From Evansella halocellulosilytica (GTDB taxonomy: Bacteria; Bacillota; Bacilli; Bacillales; Salisediminibacteriaceae): a DNA stretch of 64,000 nt. Location: NCBI RefSeq assembly GCF_002335745.1, contig NZ_NIST01000001.1, forward strand, positions 1 through 64,000, read 5' to 3'. The translations under genes were made by a program, and so were the position numbers. Of this stretch, positions 24,993 to 34,009 are shown one piece after another; the first letter of the stretch is position 1; every line of letters starts with the position of its first letter. Below the pieces are notes generated by a model. It was not told the DNA's origin, searched no databases, and saw nothing but the letters and a program-made list of their open reading frames with translations.

Positions 24993-25179
24993 TCATTCAA
25001 CCTTGCTTTCCTGATAAAAAATCAATACAGCAGCCCCCAACCATGTATCGACTTGCAACCTAGAAAGTATAATTTCTGTCTTTCCTCCTCCAGGACTTAT
25101 TGAATGTTCGTCTACATAATTACGAACAACGTTTATGGAAACCCAACATTTGAACCCATCTCCTTATATGATGACCTTT
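24993..25179 (-). pseudogene. Possible C-terminal gene fragment in the 24.93-25.29 kb gap
   Basis: In the 361-bp gap an open frame of ~62 codons without a usable start ends at TGA 24993. It includes NYVDEHSISPGGGKTEII and VDTWLGAAVLIFYQESKVE, which look like a protein C-terminus. I could not name the family. It has no ribosome site, so a decayed remnant of an excised gene is more likely than a living small ORF. Confidence 0.3.
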
Positions 25180-25293
25180 TCAGGTTGAAGAATCTTTATT
25201 AACGACATACATCACATGCCAATACACAAATATATCATCAACTATATTCTTTATGATAGAATGCGGACACTTCTTTTTTCGAAGGGACTCACC

Positions 25294-26121
25294 TTATCCT
25301 TTAGATCCTGTTAATGCAATACCTTGAATGAAGTATTTCTGTAAGAACATAAACACAACGATCATCGGAGCAGTCGCCATGAGGGCGCCAGCCATTAGTA
25401 GTGGATATTGAGTATTATATTGTCCCTGGAAGGAAGCAATTCCGATGGATAAGACTCTCATGTCATCCGAGTTTGTTACAATTAATGGCCACATAAAATC
25501 ATTCCAAGTTGAGATAATAGCAAAGATCGCTAAAGCAATCATTGCTGGTTTTGAAAGAGGCAAAATGATTCTCCAATAGATGCCAAAGAAAGAGCATCCA
25601 TCAATTTTTGCTGCTTCATCCAGCTCCCGCGGAATAGACATGAAGAACTGACGAAGAAGAAATACCCCAAATGCACTAAAAATCCCAGGAGTAATTAATG
25701 CATAAAATGTATCTATCCAGCCAAACTCTCTCATAACAACAAAACTAGGAATCATCACAATTTGCGATGGTACCATTAAAACTGAAAGAATCAACACAAA
25801 TAAGACATTCTTTCCTTTAAAATTCATTCTAGCAAAAGCAAATGCTGTCAAAGAACAAAAAAAGAGCTGACCAATTGTTCTTCCCATTGTCATTAAAATT
25901 GTATTCCAGTAGTAAGTTAAAAAGTTTACCTTCTCAAATACCTCTGAAAAGTTACTAAACTGAAAACTTTTTGGAATAATTGTTGGTGGAACTTGCATCG
26001 ACTCTGAATATGTTTTCAACGAAGTAGATATCATCCAGAAAAAAGGGATGATCATAATAAAAGCGCCAACAATCAATATGACATGAATAAGCAGATTTTT
26101 ATAATTTATCTTTGCTTTCAA
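25294..26121 (-). CDS. Sugar ABC transporter permease, MalG/CUT1 type (second importer)
   Basis: About 275 residues, six-helix permease with EAA loop DEAAKIDGCSFFGIYWRIILPLSKPAM. Start: GGGAGG followed by AAATCG(T) places TTG 26121 (MKAKINYKN) at proper spacing; the longer GTG start at 26151 would overlap the preceding permease more and has no clean ribosome site. It is the last gene of the importer SBP-MalF-MalG at 28388-25294. As in the first importer, no ATPase gene is present. Confidence 0.9.
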   Translation of the reverse strand: MKAKINYKNLLIHVILIVGAFIMIIPFFWMISTSLKTYSESMQVPPTIIPKSFQFSNFSEVFEKVNFLTYYWNTILMTMGRTIGQLFFCSLTAFAFARMNFKGKNVLFVLILSVLMVPSQIVMIPSFVVMREFGWIDTFYALITPGIFSAFGVFLLRQFFMSIPRELDEAAKIDGCSFFGIYWRIILPLSKPAMIALAIFAIISTWNDFMWPLIVTNSDDMRVLSIGIASFQGQYNTQYPLLMAGALMATAPMIVVFMFLQKYFIQGIALTGSKG

Positions 26122-26135
26122 ACGATTTCCTCCCA

Positions 26136-27068
26136 TTAATAATGCACCCACTTTTTCTGGAAATATAATTGAATGATTGTTAGAAATAAAATAATAATGA
26201 ACAACATAAACGCCTGTGCTGATGCATATCCCATATTAAAATATCTAAATCCATGTTCCCACATGCTATATACAATCGTCCGTGTTGGGTATAACAATCC
26301 AACATTTTCACCCATCATCATATATACAAGGTCAAATACTTGCAGTGAGTTAATCATCGAAATTACAAGGACAAAAAATAAGCTAGGAGATAATAAAGGT
26401 AATGTTATGTAAAAGAACTTTTTAATGTCATTAGCTCCATCAATGACCGCAGCTTCATAATATGATTGTGGTATTCCTTGTAAGCCTGCTAACAAAATGA
26501 CTGTACTATTCCCTACAGTCATCCAGACACTTGCAATAACAATAGAGACTAAAGCCAACCTTTCATCAAAAAGCCATGCTGGCTGTGGTAAATTTAATAA
26601 ACTTAACGAGAAGTTTAATAATCCGTATTCTGAGTTATATAACCATCTCCAAACCATCCCTACAGCCACTGGCATTGTAATGACTGGAATAAAGTATAGC
26701 GTTCGGTAAATGACCATTCCTTTTATTTTTTGATTTAATAACGTTGCAATTAAAGTTGCAATAACGATCGAAGTAGGAACAGATAAAATCGTAAAAACAA
26801 ATGTATTTAACATTGCCCGAAGAAACGTTTGATCTTGGAAAAGGTTAATAAAATTAGTTATCCCACTAAAATCAGGAGCAGATAACCCATCCCATGTTGT
26901 AAAGGATAGATAAAAAGACGCTACAGCAGGTATAAGAAAAAATATACCTAACCCTAACAAAAATGGTGATATAAACAAATAAGCCAGAAGTGATTCCTTT
27001 GAGAATGTCTTCTTTTTTAGGATGACTGTTTTTTTATTAGATTCCGTTACTGTCTGATAGTTTCCCAA
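26136..27068 (-). CDS. Sugar ABC transporter permease, MalF/CUT1 type (second importer)
   Basis: About 310 residues with a hydrophilic N-terminal tail and about six membrane segments. EAA loop: YEAAVIDGANDIKKFFYITLPLLSPS. Start: AAGGAG is 8 nt before TTG 27068; the GTG at 27077 touches the ribosome site. It is separated from the binding-protein gene by the perfect stem at 27086-27121. The end of the gene overlaps the ribosome site region of the next permease. Confidence 0.9.
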   Translation of the reverse strand: MGNYQTVTESNKKTVILKKKTFSKESLLAYLFISPFLLGLGIFFLIPAVASFYLSFTTWDGLSAPDFSGITNFINLFQDQTFLRAMLNTFVFTILSVPTSIVIATLIATLLNQKIKGMVIYRTLYFIPVITMPVAVGMVWRWLYNSEYGLLNFSLSLLNLPQPAWLFDERLALVSIVIASVWMTVGNSTVILLAGLQGIPQSYYEAAVIDGANDIKKFFYITLPLLSPSLFFVLVISMINSLQVFDLVYMMMGENVGLLYPTRTIVYSMWEHGFRYFNMGYASAQAFMLFIIILFLTIIQLYFQKKWVHY

Positions 27069-27085
27069 TCTTCCCACTCCTTTTT

Positions 27086-27121
27086 ATAAAGAATAGGCAG
27101 AGCACTCTGCCTATTCTTTAT
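27086..27121 (-). promoter_or_regulatory. Perfect 17-bp intercistronic stem-loop between binding-protein and permease genes
   Basis: ATAAAGAATAGGCAGAG (27086-27102) pairs exactly with 27105-27121 around CA. It occupies the same operon position as the stem at 19897-19929, arguing for a shared mRNA-processing or partial-termination role that raises the level of the binding protein. Confidence 0.7.
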
Positions 27122-27131
27122 AATCCTTCCA

Positions 27132-28388
27132 TTATTCATTCGCTAATACTTCATTCATATGAACTGCCATTTTTTGTACAGCTTCTTCAAGAGTTTGCCT
27201 CCCTAAGAACGCGTCCTGTAACTCCTTAATCTCAACATCCTGCCACTCAGCTGAATTTTTGGAGTTAGGTGATGGTACTCCAAATTCTATGCTGTCGATA
27301 AAGACTTGAAGATCTACTGATGGGATAGATTCTAACCACTCACCTTCTGTTCCTTCATAGGCAGGTATACTGAAACCTGACTCTGCAATGTTCTTATTTG
27401 CTGTTTTGTTCGTTAACGTTTTAACTAATTCCCAAGCTAATTCAGCTTCTTCAGTATTTTCGTTAATTACCCAGCTAAGCCCATGAACAATCGATGCGCG
27501 TTCCTCACCTGCAGGCAATGGAGCTACTCCTAAGTCTTCACCGAGCATTTCATATGCTGCAGGCACATTAACAGAGATAAGTGGAATCATGGCAGCTCTT
27601 TCAGATCCAAAAATTTGCTCTGGTTCTGTTTCCATTTGCTGTTGGGCTGTCGGTGAGATTCCTTGATCAATTAAATTCTCCATCCATTTAAATGCTTCCA
27701 GAGCTTCAGGGAGGTCAAATCCAGATTTTGTCTTATCTTCATTGATGACATATCCCCCTGCTTGATGAATCAAGTTATAATAACCTTCTTGACGTTTCAC
27801 TTGTGCAACATATCCATAGACGCCATCTTCCTCTGAAGTTAGTTGAGCACCTACTTCTTCAACCGTATCCCATGTCCAAGTTTCATCAGGATAATCTACC
27901 CCCTTCTCATCAAACATTCTTTTGTTATAAAACAAGGCAATTGAGTCTAAAAAATGAGGCATTCCATGTAAATTCCCCTCATAACTGTAGAGCTCTAGTA
28001 AGGATTCAGGATAAACACTTGTATCGAAGTTCTCCTCTTCGATAAATGGCTCTAAGTTTTTAATAAATCCGCTTGATGTGTATTGATAAAAGTTTGCTCC
28101 ATTAATCCAGAATACGTCTGGTCCACTACCACCAGCCAAACTCGTTCTTGTTCTTGTCCAGTAATCTGACCATGGAGTATACGTAACATTTACTTCAACA
28201 TTAGGATTCGCCTCTTCAAACTCTTCAATAGATAAATCGATTACATCACTTACTTCTTCATCCCAAAGTGCTAAATTTAAGGTTTTTGTAGTACTATTGC
28301 CCTCTGTCTCTGCATCTCCACCACAGGCTGCTATTAATAGAATGAACAGAATGAACACACCAAATGCCTTCCTTGTATACGGTTTCAT
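27132..28388 (-). CDS. Sugar ABC transporter substrate-binding lipoprotein (second importer)
   Basis: A 418-residue family 1 solute-binding lipoprotein, lipobox LIAAC (Cys about residue 22), followed by a short acidic linker and TLNLALWDEEVSDVIDLSIEEFEEANPNVEV. The motif GSGPDVFWINGANFYQYTSSGF is typical of CUT1 maltose/oligosaccharide binders. GGGGGGAATATATG precedes the start. It is preceded by the PIG-L deacetylase with only a 37-bp gap, so both probably share a transcript starting at the AraC gene or further upstream. Confidence 0.93.
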   Translation of the reverse strand: MKPYTRKAFGVFILFILLIAACGGDAETEGNSTTKTLNLALWDEEVSDVIDLSIEEFEEANPNVEVNVTYTPWSDYWTRTRTSLAGGSGPDVFWINGANFYQYTSSGFIKNLEPFIEEENFDTSVYPESLLELYSYEGNLHGMPHFLDSIALFYNKRMFDEKGVDYPDETWTWDTVEEVGAQLTSEEDGVYGYVAQVKRQEGYYNLIHQAGGYVINEDKTKSGFDLPEALEAFKWMENLIDQGISPTAQQQMETEPEQIFGSERAAMIPLISVNVPAAYEMLGEDLGVAPLPAGEERASIVHGLSWVINENTEEAELAWELVKTLTNKTANKNIAESGFSIPAYEGTEGEWLESIPSVDLQVFIDSIEFGVPSPNSKNSAEWQDVEIKELQDAFLGRQTLEEAVQKMAVHMNEVLANE

Positions 28389-28425
28389 ATATTCCCCCCC
28401 TATTAAATAAAACGCATTTCATTTA

Positions 28426-29118
28426 TTACATGTATAAATCTGATTGGTTGAGCTTTCGGAATTTCTCCTTATAAATTTCTTCTTCTTTCTCTACCATTTG
28501 CTTTAATCTTTCAAGGTACTTTTCACCAAATGAAGTAAAAGAAAGACTTTGACTCTTATGAGCATCAGCTGCTTCTTTTTTTATGTGAAAGGTTTCTTTC
28601 ACATCCACTGTATAGTTAGGCTCGTCAGTGTGAAATAAGTATGTTTCTGACACATCATGCGGTTCTAACCCTTCCATTTTATGCTCGGGGTAATACCATA
28701 CACCATCAGCTAAATATGCTGCTTCAACTGCGATGAACCCAATTGTACGGTGGTCTGAATGAGGGTCCCATCTTTTCCATGGGTCGAAGCTTATAACGAT
28801 ATCCGGCTTTACTTTGCGAACTACTTTAAATACTTTTTCTTTTACAGATGACATATTTTGTTCTAGTGTCCCATCTTCAAACCCTAACCAAATTACACGA
28901 TTAATTCCAAGCACTTCAGCTGCATCTTTCATTTCCTTTTTCCTCATGTTCGTAATCTCAGAAGGTTTAACATTCACATCATGTGTTCCTTTATCCCCAT
29001 TTGTTGCGACGACTTGAATGACTTGATTGTTTCCTTGACTTAACTTCGCAATGGTCCCGCCACATGCCGTTTCATCATCTGGATGGGCTACAATAACTAG
29101 GACAGTTTTATTTTTCAT
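28426..29118 (-). CDS. PIG-L family N-deacetylase
   Basis: About 230 residues. The zinc motif VAHPDDETACGGTIAKL (AHPDD, about residues 10-14) and later HSDHRTIG (third ligand His) identify the PIG-L/BshB/MshB superfamily, which removes acetyl from GlcNAc-linked substrates such as GlcNAc-PI, GlcNAc-inositol or GlcNAc-malate and from chitobiose-type sugars. ATG 29118 overlaps the AraC stop by one base (TGATG) behind AAGGAGGAG. Placement inside a sugar-import operon, rather than with bacillithiol genes, suggests a catabolic deacetylase for an imported N-acetylated glycoside. Confidence 0.88.
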   Translation of the reverse strand: MKNKTVLVIVAHPDDETACGGTIAKLSQGNNQVIQVVATNGDKGTHDVNVKPSEITNMRKKEMKDAAEVLGINRVIWLGFEDGTLEQNMSSVKEKVFKVVRKVKPDIVISFDPWKRWDPHSDHRTIGFIAVEAAYLADGVWYYPEHKMEGLEPHDVSETYLFHTDEPNYTVDVKETFHIKKEAADAHKSQSLSFTSFGEKYLERLKQMVEKEEEIYKEKFRKLNQSDLYM

Positions 29119-30047
29119 CAAATAAACTCCTCCTTTTTATTCTTACTTAACGAGATATTTTTCTTGTGATGATATTTTGAAATCTTTCTGAATTGTCCGG
29201 GGCTAATCCCAATAAGTTTCTTGAATGTCCAGTGAAAATGAGTAACATTGTTATAGCCAATGTCTGATGCAATTTCCGTTACACTTAGTGAAGTATTTCG
29301 AAGCATTTCTCGGGCAGTTCGGACTCTTTTAGAAGTAATAAATTCAATGAGGGAAAAACCTAGTGCTTTTTTAAATTCACGACTTAAGTATGATGGATTT
29401 ACGTTGAGGCTTTTAGCTACCTCTTCTAAATTAATATCTTCTTTATAATGACTATCAATATATTCAAGCATATTCTTGACAACTTTTTTCATCGGAAGCA
29501 TTTGGTGACTTTTAATTAAGTTAATCTGTTGCTCATTTTTATACGCTCTGTTTAGTTCAATTAAAAGCCACTGCAATATAAGTGAGGCCATATAATTTGA
29601 TCGGTTGTCTCCATTATCAGTTTCCTCAAACATTTGATCGAAGAGAAACATTATTTTCTTATGAAGAGTCGCATTCACCTTCAATTGATGGGAGAAGTCT
29701 GCTGGTCTGTCAAAGAACAAATTTAATAGTTCTTCGCATTCATCATTATTTGTTTTTGTAAAAAGGTTTGGGTCAAACATGATAATGATTGCTTTAAAAG
29801 ACTGTCCGTCAATTAATTGACTTTTGTGCAGTTCATAATTTCCTAATATAAATAAATCGCCTGTTTTAAACGTGTAGCTCTTATCTTCAATGAAATATGA
29901 CCCTACACCATCTAAAACATAAAAAATTTCTAAGTACTCATGCCATTCAAATGGCATTTTCCAGTCCCCTTCATTTTCATCAATAAATATTCTAAAACGA
30001 AAGGGCTCTACAAATGTTTGAAGAGATTTAGGCAATTGTTCATTCAT
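29118..30047 (-). CDS. AraC-family transcriptional regulator
   Basis: About 309 residues. N-terminal cupin-like sensor domain (FEWHEYLEIFYVLDGVGSYFIEDKSY) and C-terminal double HTH: LEEVAKSLNVNPSYLSREFKKALG and VTEIASDIGYNNVTHFHWTFKKLIGISPGQFR. Start: AAGGAGGG lies 7 bp before ATG 30047; the ATG at 30065 includes the ribosome site within its reading frame. It probably activates the co-transcribed deacetylase-importer genes and perhaps the GH4-PfkB pair in response to a sugar. Confidence 0.9.
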   Translation of the reverse strand: MNEQLPKSLQTFVEPFRFRIFIDENEGDWKMPFEWHEYLEIFYVLDGVGSYFIEDKSYTFKTGDLFILGNYELHKSQLIDGQSFKAIIIMFDPNLFTKTNNDECEELLNLFFDRPADFSHQLKVNATLHKKIMFLFDQMFEETDNGDNRSNYMASLILQWLLIELNRAYKNEQQINLIKSHQMLPMKKVVKNMLEYIDSHYKEDINLEEVAKSLNVNPSYLSREFKKALGFSLIEFITSKRVRTAREMLRNTSLSVTEIASDIGYNNVTHFHWTFKKLIGISPGQFRKISKYHHKKNISLSKNKKEEFI

Positions 30048-30178
30048 ACCATCCCTCCTTAACATATCGAATGAAAAGTATTTTTAATTTTTATAATATA
30101 CAGTAAATTCTAGCGATAGTTCCAAAGTAAGTCTAATGAAATTTTGATAATAAATTTAGATATTTTGACTATTATTTT

Positions 30179-31108
30179 CTATTTTTTCACATCTATCTCT
30201 ATGATCATGTTATTTACAATCTCAGCTTTTGTAGGAGCACCTGTATAACCGCCAACCGATGTAACACATGCTCCACCACAGTAATTTCCGATCTTCAGGC
30301 ATTCAAGTGTTGATTTATTGTTTAACCAGCCGTATAAGTAGCCAGCAATAAAACAGTCTCCCGCTCCCGTTGCATCTACAACCTTCTGATATCCCGTTTT
30401 ACTCTCATATACTTTCCCTTTATAATGAGCAATTGCTCCAGCTTCACCTAGTTTTATAACAATGTTAGGAACGAGTTCAGCTAAGGCATACAATGCTTCA
30501 TATTTATCTTTTTTGCCTGTAATTAAACTGGCCTCAGATAAGTTAGGAAGAAAAATATCTGATAAGGCTATTTGCTCTTTTATTTGATCTGAAGTCAGCC
30601 ATTCTGGGTCCCACCCTGTATCGAGACTAATTAGTTTTCCTCTTTGTTTAGCTTCTAGTAACATTTCAGTATGACCTGGCTCAGAACTTGCATAAAAGTG
30701 AAAGAGTTTTGCTGTACTTTCATGAATGACTTTTTCAAGGTGCTGATGATAATCACTAACCTCTACCTTTTCACCATATGAAACAAATGCTCGATCGTTT
30801 TGATAATTCATCGCAACAGATATTTGCGGCAATGTTTTATCGACTTTATAAATAAGGTTCGTACATATCTCTTCTGCTTTTAATTTAGAGTATATAATGT
30901 CTCCCCAAATATCATTTCCGATTGGAGTGACAATCCCAACATTTACACCTAACCGGGATAGTGCTGCTGGAGAGTTAATTGCTCCTCCTGCAGTTACATC
31001 CATCCCCTTTGTCCACACCTCTTCTCCTAATTTTGGAAACGATGGTAGACCATGGAAAATAATGTCACAACAAACGGTCCCTACAACCACTACATCATGA
31101 TTAGACAT
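30179..31108 (-). CDS. PfkB-family carbohydrate kinase
   Basis: A 309-residue ribokinase-fold kinase. N-terminal GGAINSPAALSRLG (sugar lid) and C-terminal VDATGAGDCFIAGYLYGWL (about residues 243-261) with the catalytic Asp. It begins inside the last codons of the GH4 gene (8-nt overlap), so glycosidase and kinase are coupled: a hydrolysed sugar would be phosphorylated next. Substrate (ribose-, fructose-, keto-gluconate- or aminosugar-like) is not decided by sequence. Confidence 0.88.
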   Translation of the reverse strand: MSNHDVVVVGTVCCDIIFHGLPSFPKLGEEVWTKGMDVTAGGAINSPAALSRLGVNVGIVTPIGNDIWGDIIYSKLKAEEICTNLIYKVDKTLPQISVAMNYQNDRAFVSYGEKVEVSDYHQHLEKVIHESTAKLFHFYASSEPGHTEMLLEAKQRGKLISLDTGWDPEWLTSDQIKEQIALSDIFLPNLSEASLITGKKDKYEALYALAELVPNIVIKLGEAGAIAHYKGKVYESKTGYQKVVDATGAGDCFIAGYLYGWLNNKSTLECLKIGNYCGGACVTSVGGYTGAPTKAEIVNNMIIEIDVKK

Positions 31109-32474
31109 TTGCCTTCTCTCCTAAATCATCAAATTGAGGTAAATATTCTTTATGCTGGATCAAATAATCATTCACCACATTACGTGCAATAGTATAAGAA
31201 TTTACTAAAGGATGAATGGTCAATGCAATAATTGCTTTTTCTACATTACCTTCAATTGCAGCTTCAATTGTTAACCGTTCATATTGTTTAATCGTAACAA
31301 GTAATCCCTTTACAGAAGAAGGAACTTCCCCAACAGCTAAAGGTTTTGGCCCATTATTGTCTAATAGACATGTGACCTCTATGATATCTTCAGCTTTCAA
31401 CTCTGGAATTACACCGTTATTCATAACATTTAATATTAATTCTTTCTTTTTATTATTTACAATTGATGATAATATCGACATCGCCAGCCCTTCATAGCCT
31501 TCAGACTCCATGTCACCTAATGTTTTATTTTCCTTACCACCCGTTTCTGCAGTCATATACGTACTATTTCTTTCATTCATAACTTGTTTATAAATACAAA
31601 GTGACTTTTTTATATCTCCTTTATTTTCTATCAGTTGCTCAAGTAATGCCCGGTTTAACTCGGCAATTTGTTCCCCTCGAGTGTTTGTGCTATCGCTCAT
31701 ATTTAACACAGCTTGATTTTGATAATAGTAATAAAATAAGTACTCGTTTGGCAGAAGGTTCAATGAACTTATTAATTGATTAGAAAAACACTTCATATGT
31801 GGATACACTTCAATAAAATCCTCATAGTTGTTTATGATAAACTCCATTTGATTTGTCCCATTTACAAGTACTTTGTTAACCCAGCCTAAGTGGTTTAGCC
31901 CAAAATAATTAATATACACATCTTCTTCTTTTTGATTTAAATATTGGGCAATGCCTATTTTCATAGACGAAGGTGCATCACATATTCCAATCACCTTCAA
32001 CTTCGTATACATTTGTAAGGCCTCCGTAATTAACCCTGACGGATTTGTGAAGTTAATGACCCATGCTCCTGGTGCTTCATCTTCTATGACTTCAGCAATC
32101 TCTAGCATGGCCGGAATCGTTCGCAAAGCCATTGAGAATCCTCCAGCTCCTGTCGTTTCTTGACCAATCACACCATGCTTTAACGCGACTCTTTCATCTA
32201 TAACCCGCCCTTCTTCTCCTCCAGAACGGATTGCGGTATAAATAAAATCTGCACCCTGTACAGCTTCTCTTAAATCTGTTGTAAGTTTCACTTGAAATGG
32301 ATTTTTTTCATTTGAAACTATATGTTTTACTAGTTCACCTATAATCGACAGTTTCTCTGCATTAGAATCATAAAGAACTAACTGATCGATGTATGTTTCA
32401 TCCTGCCAACGAATTAAGCCTTCAACCATAAGTGGAACTCGAACACCTGCTCCTCCAATAAGTGTCAACTTCAT
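31101..32474 (-). CDS. Glycoside hydrolase family 4 protein (6-phospho-beta-glucosidase-like)
   Basis: About 457 residues. NAD-binding N-terminus KLTLIGGAGVRVPLMVEGL, the GH4 segment INFTNPSGLITEAL, IGICDAPSS (GH4 metal-binding Cys region, residues about 165-173) and FGLNHLGWV (metal-binding His), followed by FGLNHL-type context typical of the phospho-beta-glucosidase branch. GH4 enzymes use NAD+ and a divalent metal with a redox elimination mechanism. Start: AGAGGAG is 7 nt before ATG 32474; the ORF extends further upstream without a ribosome site. With a PfkB kinase, PIG-L deacetylase and importer downstream, it likely opens an imported glycoside in the cytoplasm. Confidence 0.9.
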   Translation of the reverse strand: MKLTLIGGAGVRVPLMVEGLIRWQDETYIDQLVLYDSNAEKLSIIGELVKHIVSNEKNPFQVKLTTDLREAVQGADFIYTAIRSGGEEGRVIDERVALKHGVIGQETTGAGGFSMALRTIPAMLEIAEVIEDEAPGAWVINFTNPSGLITEALQMYTKLKVIGICDAPSSMKIGIAQYLNQKEEDVYINYFGLNHLGWVNKVLVNGTNQMEFIINNYEDFIEVYPHMKCFSNQLISSLNLLPNEYLFYYYYQNQAVLNMSDSTNTRGEQIAELNRALLEQLIENKGDIKKSLCIYKQVMNERNSTYMTAETGGKENKTLGDMESEGYEGLAMSILSSIVNNKKKELILNVMNNGVIPELKAEDIIEVTCLLDNNGPKPLAVGEVPSSVKGLLVTIKQYERLTIEAAIEGNVEKAIIALTIHPLVNSYTIARNVVNDYLIQHKEYLPQFDDLGEKANV

Positions 32475-32575
32475 ACAACCACTCCTCTCAAACAAAAATC
32501 TAAAGATACATTGATCTTATATCATTCACTGCAAATAAACTAAGGATGTTTTTCACAAATGTTTAGAATTTTTGA

Positions 32576-32740
32576 CTTCAGTATTTTATTAATTCATTAT
32601 TTAATCGTGTAGGTACTTCCTTAATCGGTAATTCTAGTTTAAAGCAGAGTGACGAGTTAGTTTTAGACACGCATATCCATGATTTTGACTTTAAAAGGTG
32701 GTGTTTTCGAGAAGTAGAGGGTAAGCAAGGAGTTTATTAG
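32576..32740 (+). pseudogene. Decayed fragment of a Gfo/Idh/MocA-family oxidoreductase, plus strand
   Basis: In the 390-bp gap upstream of the GH4 gene a + strand open stretch with no start reads ...SDELVLDTHIHDFDFKRWCF REVEGKQGVY and stops at TAG 32740. VLDTHIHDFDF-RW is the recognisable central motif of Gfo/Idh/MocA dehydrogenases (compare LLDLGIHDIDLLRW). Only ~30 codons are recognisable; upstream residues are degraded. Every intact gene nearby lies on the minus strand, so this is the scar of an earlier gene. Confidence 0.5.
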
Positions 32741-32767
32741 AAGAAATAACAGAGAAATAAACTATGC

Positions 32768-32786
32768 GATAGTTATCATAACTATC
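32768..32786. promoter_or_regulatory. Perfect 19-bp palindrome GATAGTTATCATAACTATC
   Basis: Odd-centred perfect palindrome about 295 bp upstream of the GH4 start and 80 bp beyond the end of the LacI gene at 32865. It could be an operator for the GH4 operon or an mRNA hairpin; no other copy was seen in the window. Confidence 0.4.
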
Positions 32787-32805
32787 TCAAAGGAATCATA
32801 AATGA

Positions 32806-32850
32806 AGAAGGTGACTCATTGTGTCTGACCATTTTTTTGAGTCACCTTCT
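32806..32850 (-). terminator. Terminator at the end of the iol operon / LacI gene
   Basis: AGAAGGTGACTCA (32806-32818) and its exact complement (32838-32850) form a 13-bp stem with a 19-nt loop, 15 bp past the stop of the LacI gene. Minus-strand sequence after the stem is TCATTTATG, so the T run is poor. Confidence 0.55.
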
Positions 32851-32864
32851 CCGCTTTAATTACT

Positions 32865-33851
32865 TCACGTCGAACCTCTAATAATTAACTCCGGAGAATA
32901 TAACAGTTGTTCACTTTTATTTTTAGGATGCTTAATTTCCTCCAGAAGCAGATCGACGATTTTTTTCCCCATTTCCTCAATTGGCTGAGCAACCGTCGTT
33001 AACGGAGGGACTGTCGTTCGCGATAAAATTGTATTATCGAAACTGATAATTGCTAAGTCAGATGGAATATTCAAACCTTTCTCCTGTGCAATTTGGAAAG
33101 CTCCGATCGCGAGTAAGTCATTGACCGCGAAGATGGCACTAGGCTTATCTTTTTTGGTTATTAGCTCTTCTGCACATTTACGTCCGTTACTTACTGATGC
33201 ATCTGTCAAAATGATATTTTCCTCATCTACACTCAAGTCATAATCTTGAAAAGCATCTTTGTAACCATAAATTCGTAAATTACTGCTTCGGACATTTTCT
33301 CCAATTAATCCAATGTTCTTATGCCCTAAAGAAAGCAAATGAGATGTTGCGAGATAACCGCCTTTATAATCGTCTATCGATACCCCATGAACTGAAAACG
33401 AAGGGTTATAATAAGCAATCATGGCAAGTGGAATTTTGCCTTCAACTAACCGATTTAGTAGATCCTTATTACGAAAACCAGAAGATAATATAAAGCCATC
33501 AACTTGCTTCCTTAAAAGTAGCTCAATGTATTTGCTTTCTTTATCTTTGCTGTAATCCGTGCTGCACATAATGACACTTAACCCTAGTTTATGAGCTCTG
33601 TCCTCAATATGCCTTGCAATCTCTGCAAAAAAAGGGTTAGAAATATCAGGAAGGAGAAGTCCGATTGTATCAGTCTTTTTCCCTGTTAACGCTGAAGCAA
33701 CTAAGCTTGGATAATAATTTAGTTCCTCCATTGCCTTTAAAACACGTTTTCTTGTATCTTCACCGATTCTTCCTGTATTGTTAATAACTTTAGAAACTGT
33801 TGCAATCGATACGTTAGCTTTTTCTGCTACTTGGTAAATTGTCACTTTCAT
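32865..33851 (-). CDS. LacI-family transcriptional regulator of the iol locus
   Basis: A 328-residue LacI/GalR repressor: HTH IYQVAEKANVSIATVSKVIN (residues 4-23), hinge PSLVASALTGKKTDTIG, then an effector domain (LLLPDISNPFFAEIARHIEDRA) of ribose/inositol-binding type. It follows iolE by 158 bp in the same direction. Bacillus subtilis uses the DeoR-type IolR plus the LacI-type IolQ; here a LacI protein takes the linked position. Its recognition helix (SIATVSKVI) resembles CcpA/RbsR, and AAGCGCTT-centred palindromes stand before both iolG and the upstream importer operon, so those are the candidate targets. Confidence 0.88.
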   Translation of the reverse strand: MKVTIYQVAEKANVSIATVSKVINNTGRIGEDTRKRVLKAMEELNYYPSLVASALTGKKTDTIGLLLPDISNPFFAEIARHIEDRAHKLGLSVIMCSTDYSKDKESKYIELLLRKQVDGFILSSGFRNKDLLNRLVEGKIPLAMIAYYNPSFSVHGVSIDDYKGGYLATSHLLSLGHKNIGLIGENVRSSNLRIYGYKDAFQDYDLSVDEENIILTDASVSNGRKCAEELITKKDKPSAIFAVNDLLAIGAFQIAQEKGLNIPSDLAIISFDNTILSRTTVPPLTTVAQPIEEMGKKIVDLLLEEIKHPKNKSEQLLYSPELIIRGST

Positions 33852-33865
33852 ATTTGTCCACTTCC

Positions 33866-33883
33866 TGAAATGATATTATTTCA
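33866..33883. promoter_or_regulatory. Inverted repeat TGAAAT-N6-ATTTCA upstream of the LacI gene
   Basis: Lies 15-32 bp before the LacI start, where a promoter or operator would be expected. The 158-bp gap to iolE suggests the regulator may also have its own promoter. Confidence 0.3.
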
Positions 33884-34009
33884 AGTATACATGATCTAAT
33901 AACGATAAAACAAAGCCTAGCAACCACTCGCTATAAGGAAACTTTAGCTCTATCTAATTACATCACACTATGACCAAAACCACTACGTCCTTCATGTAAA
34001 TTACTGCTG

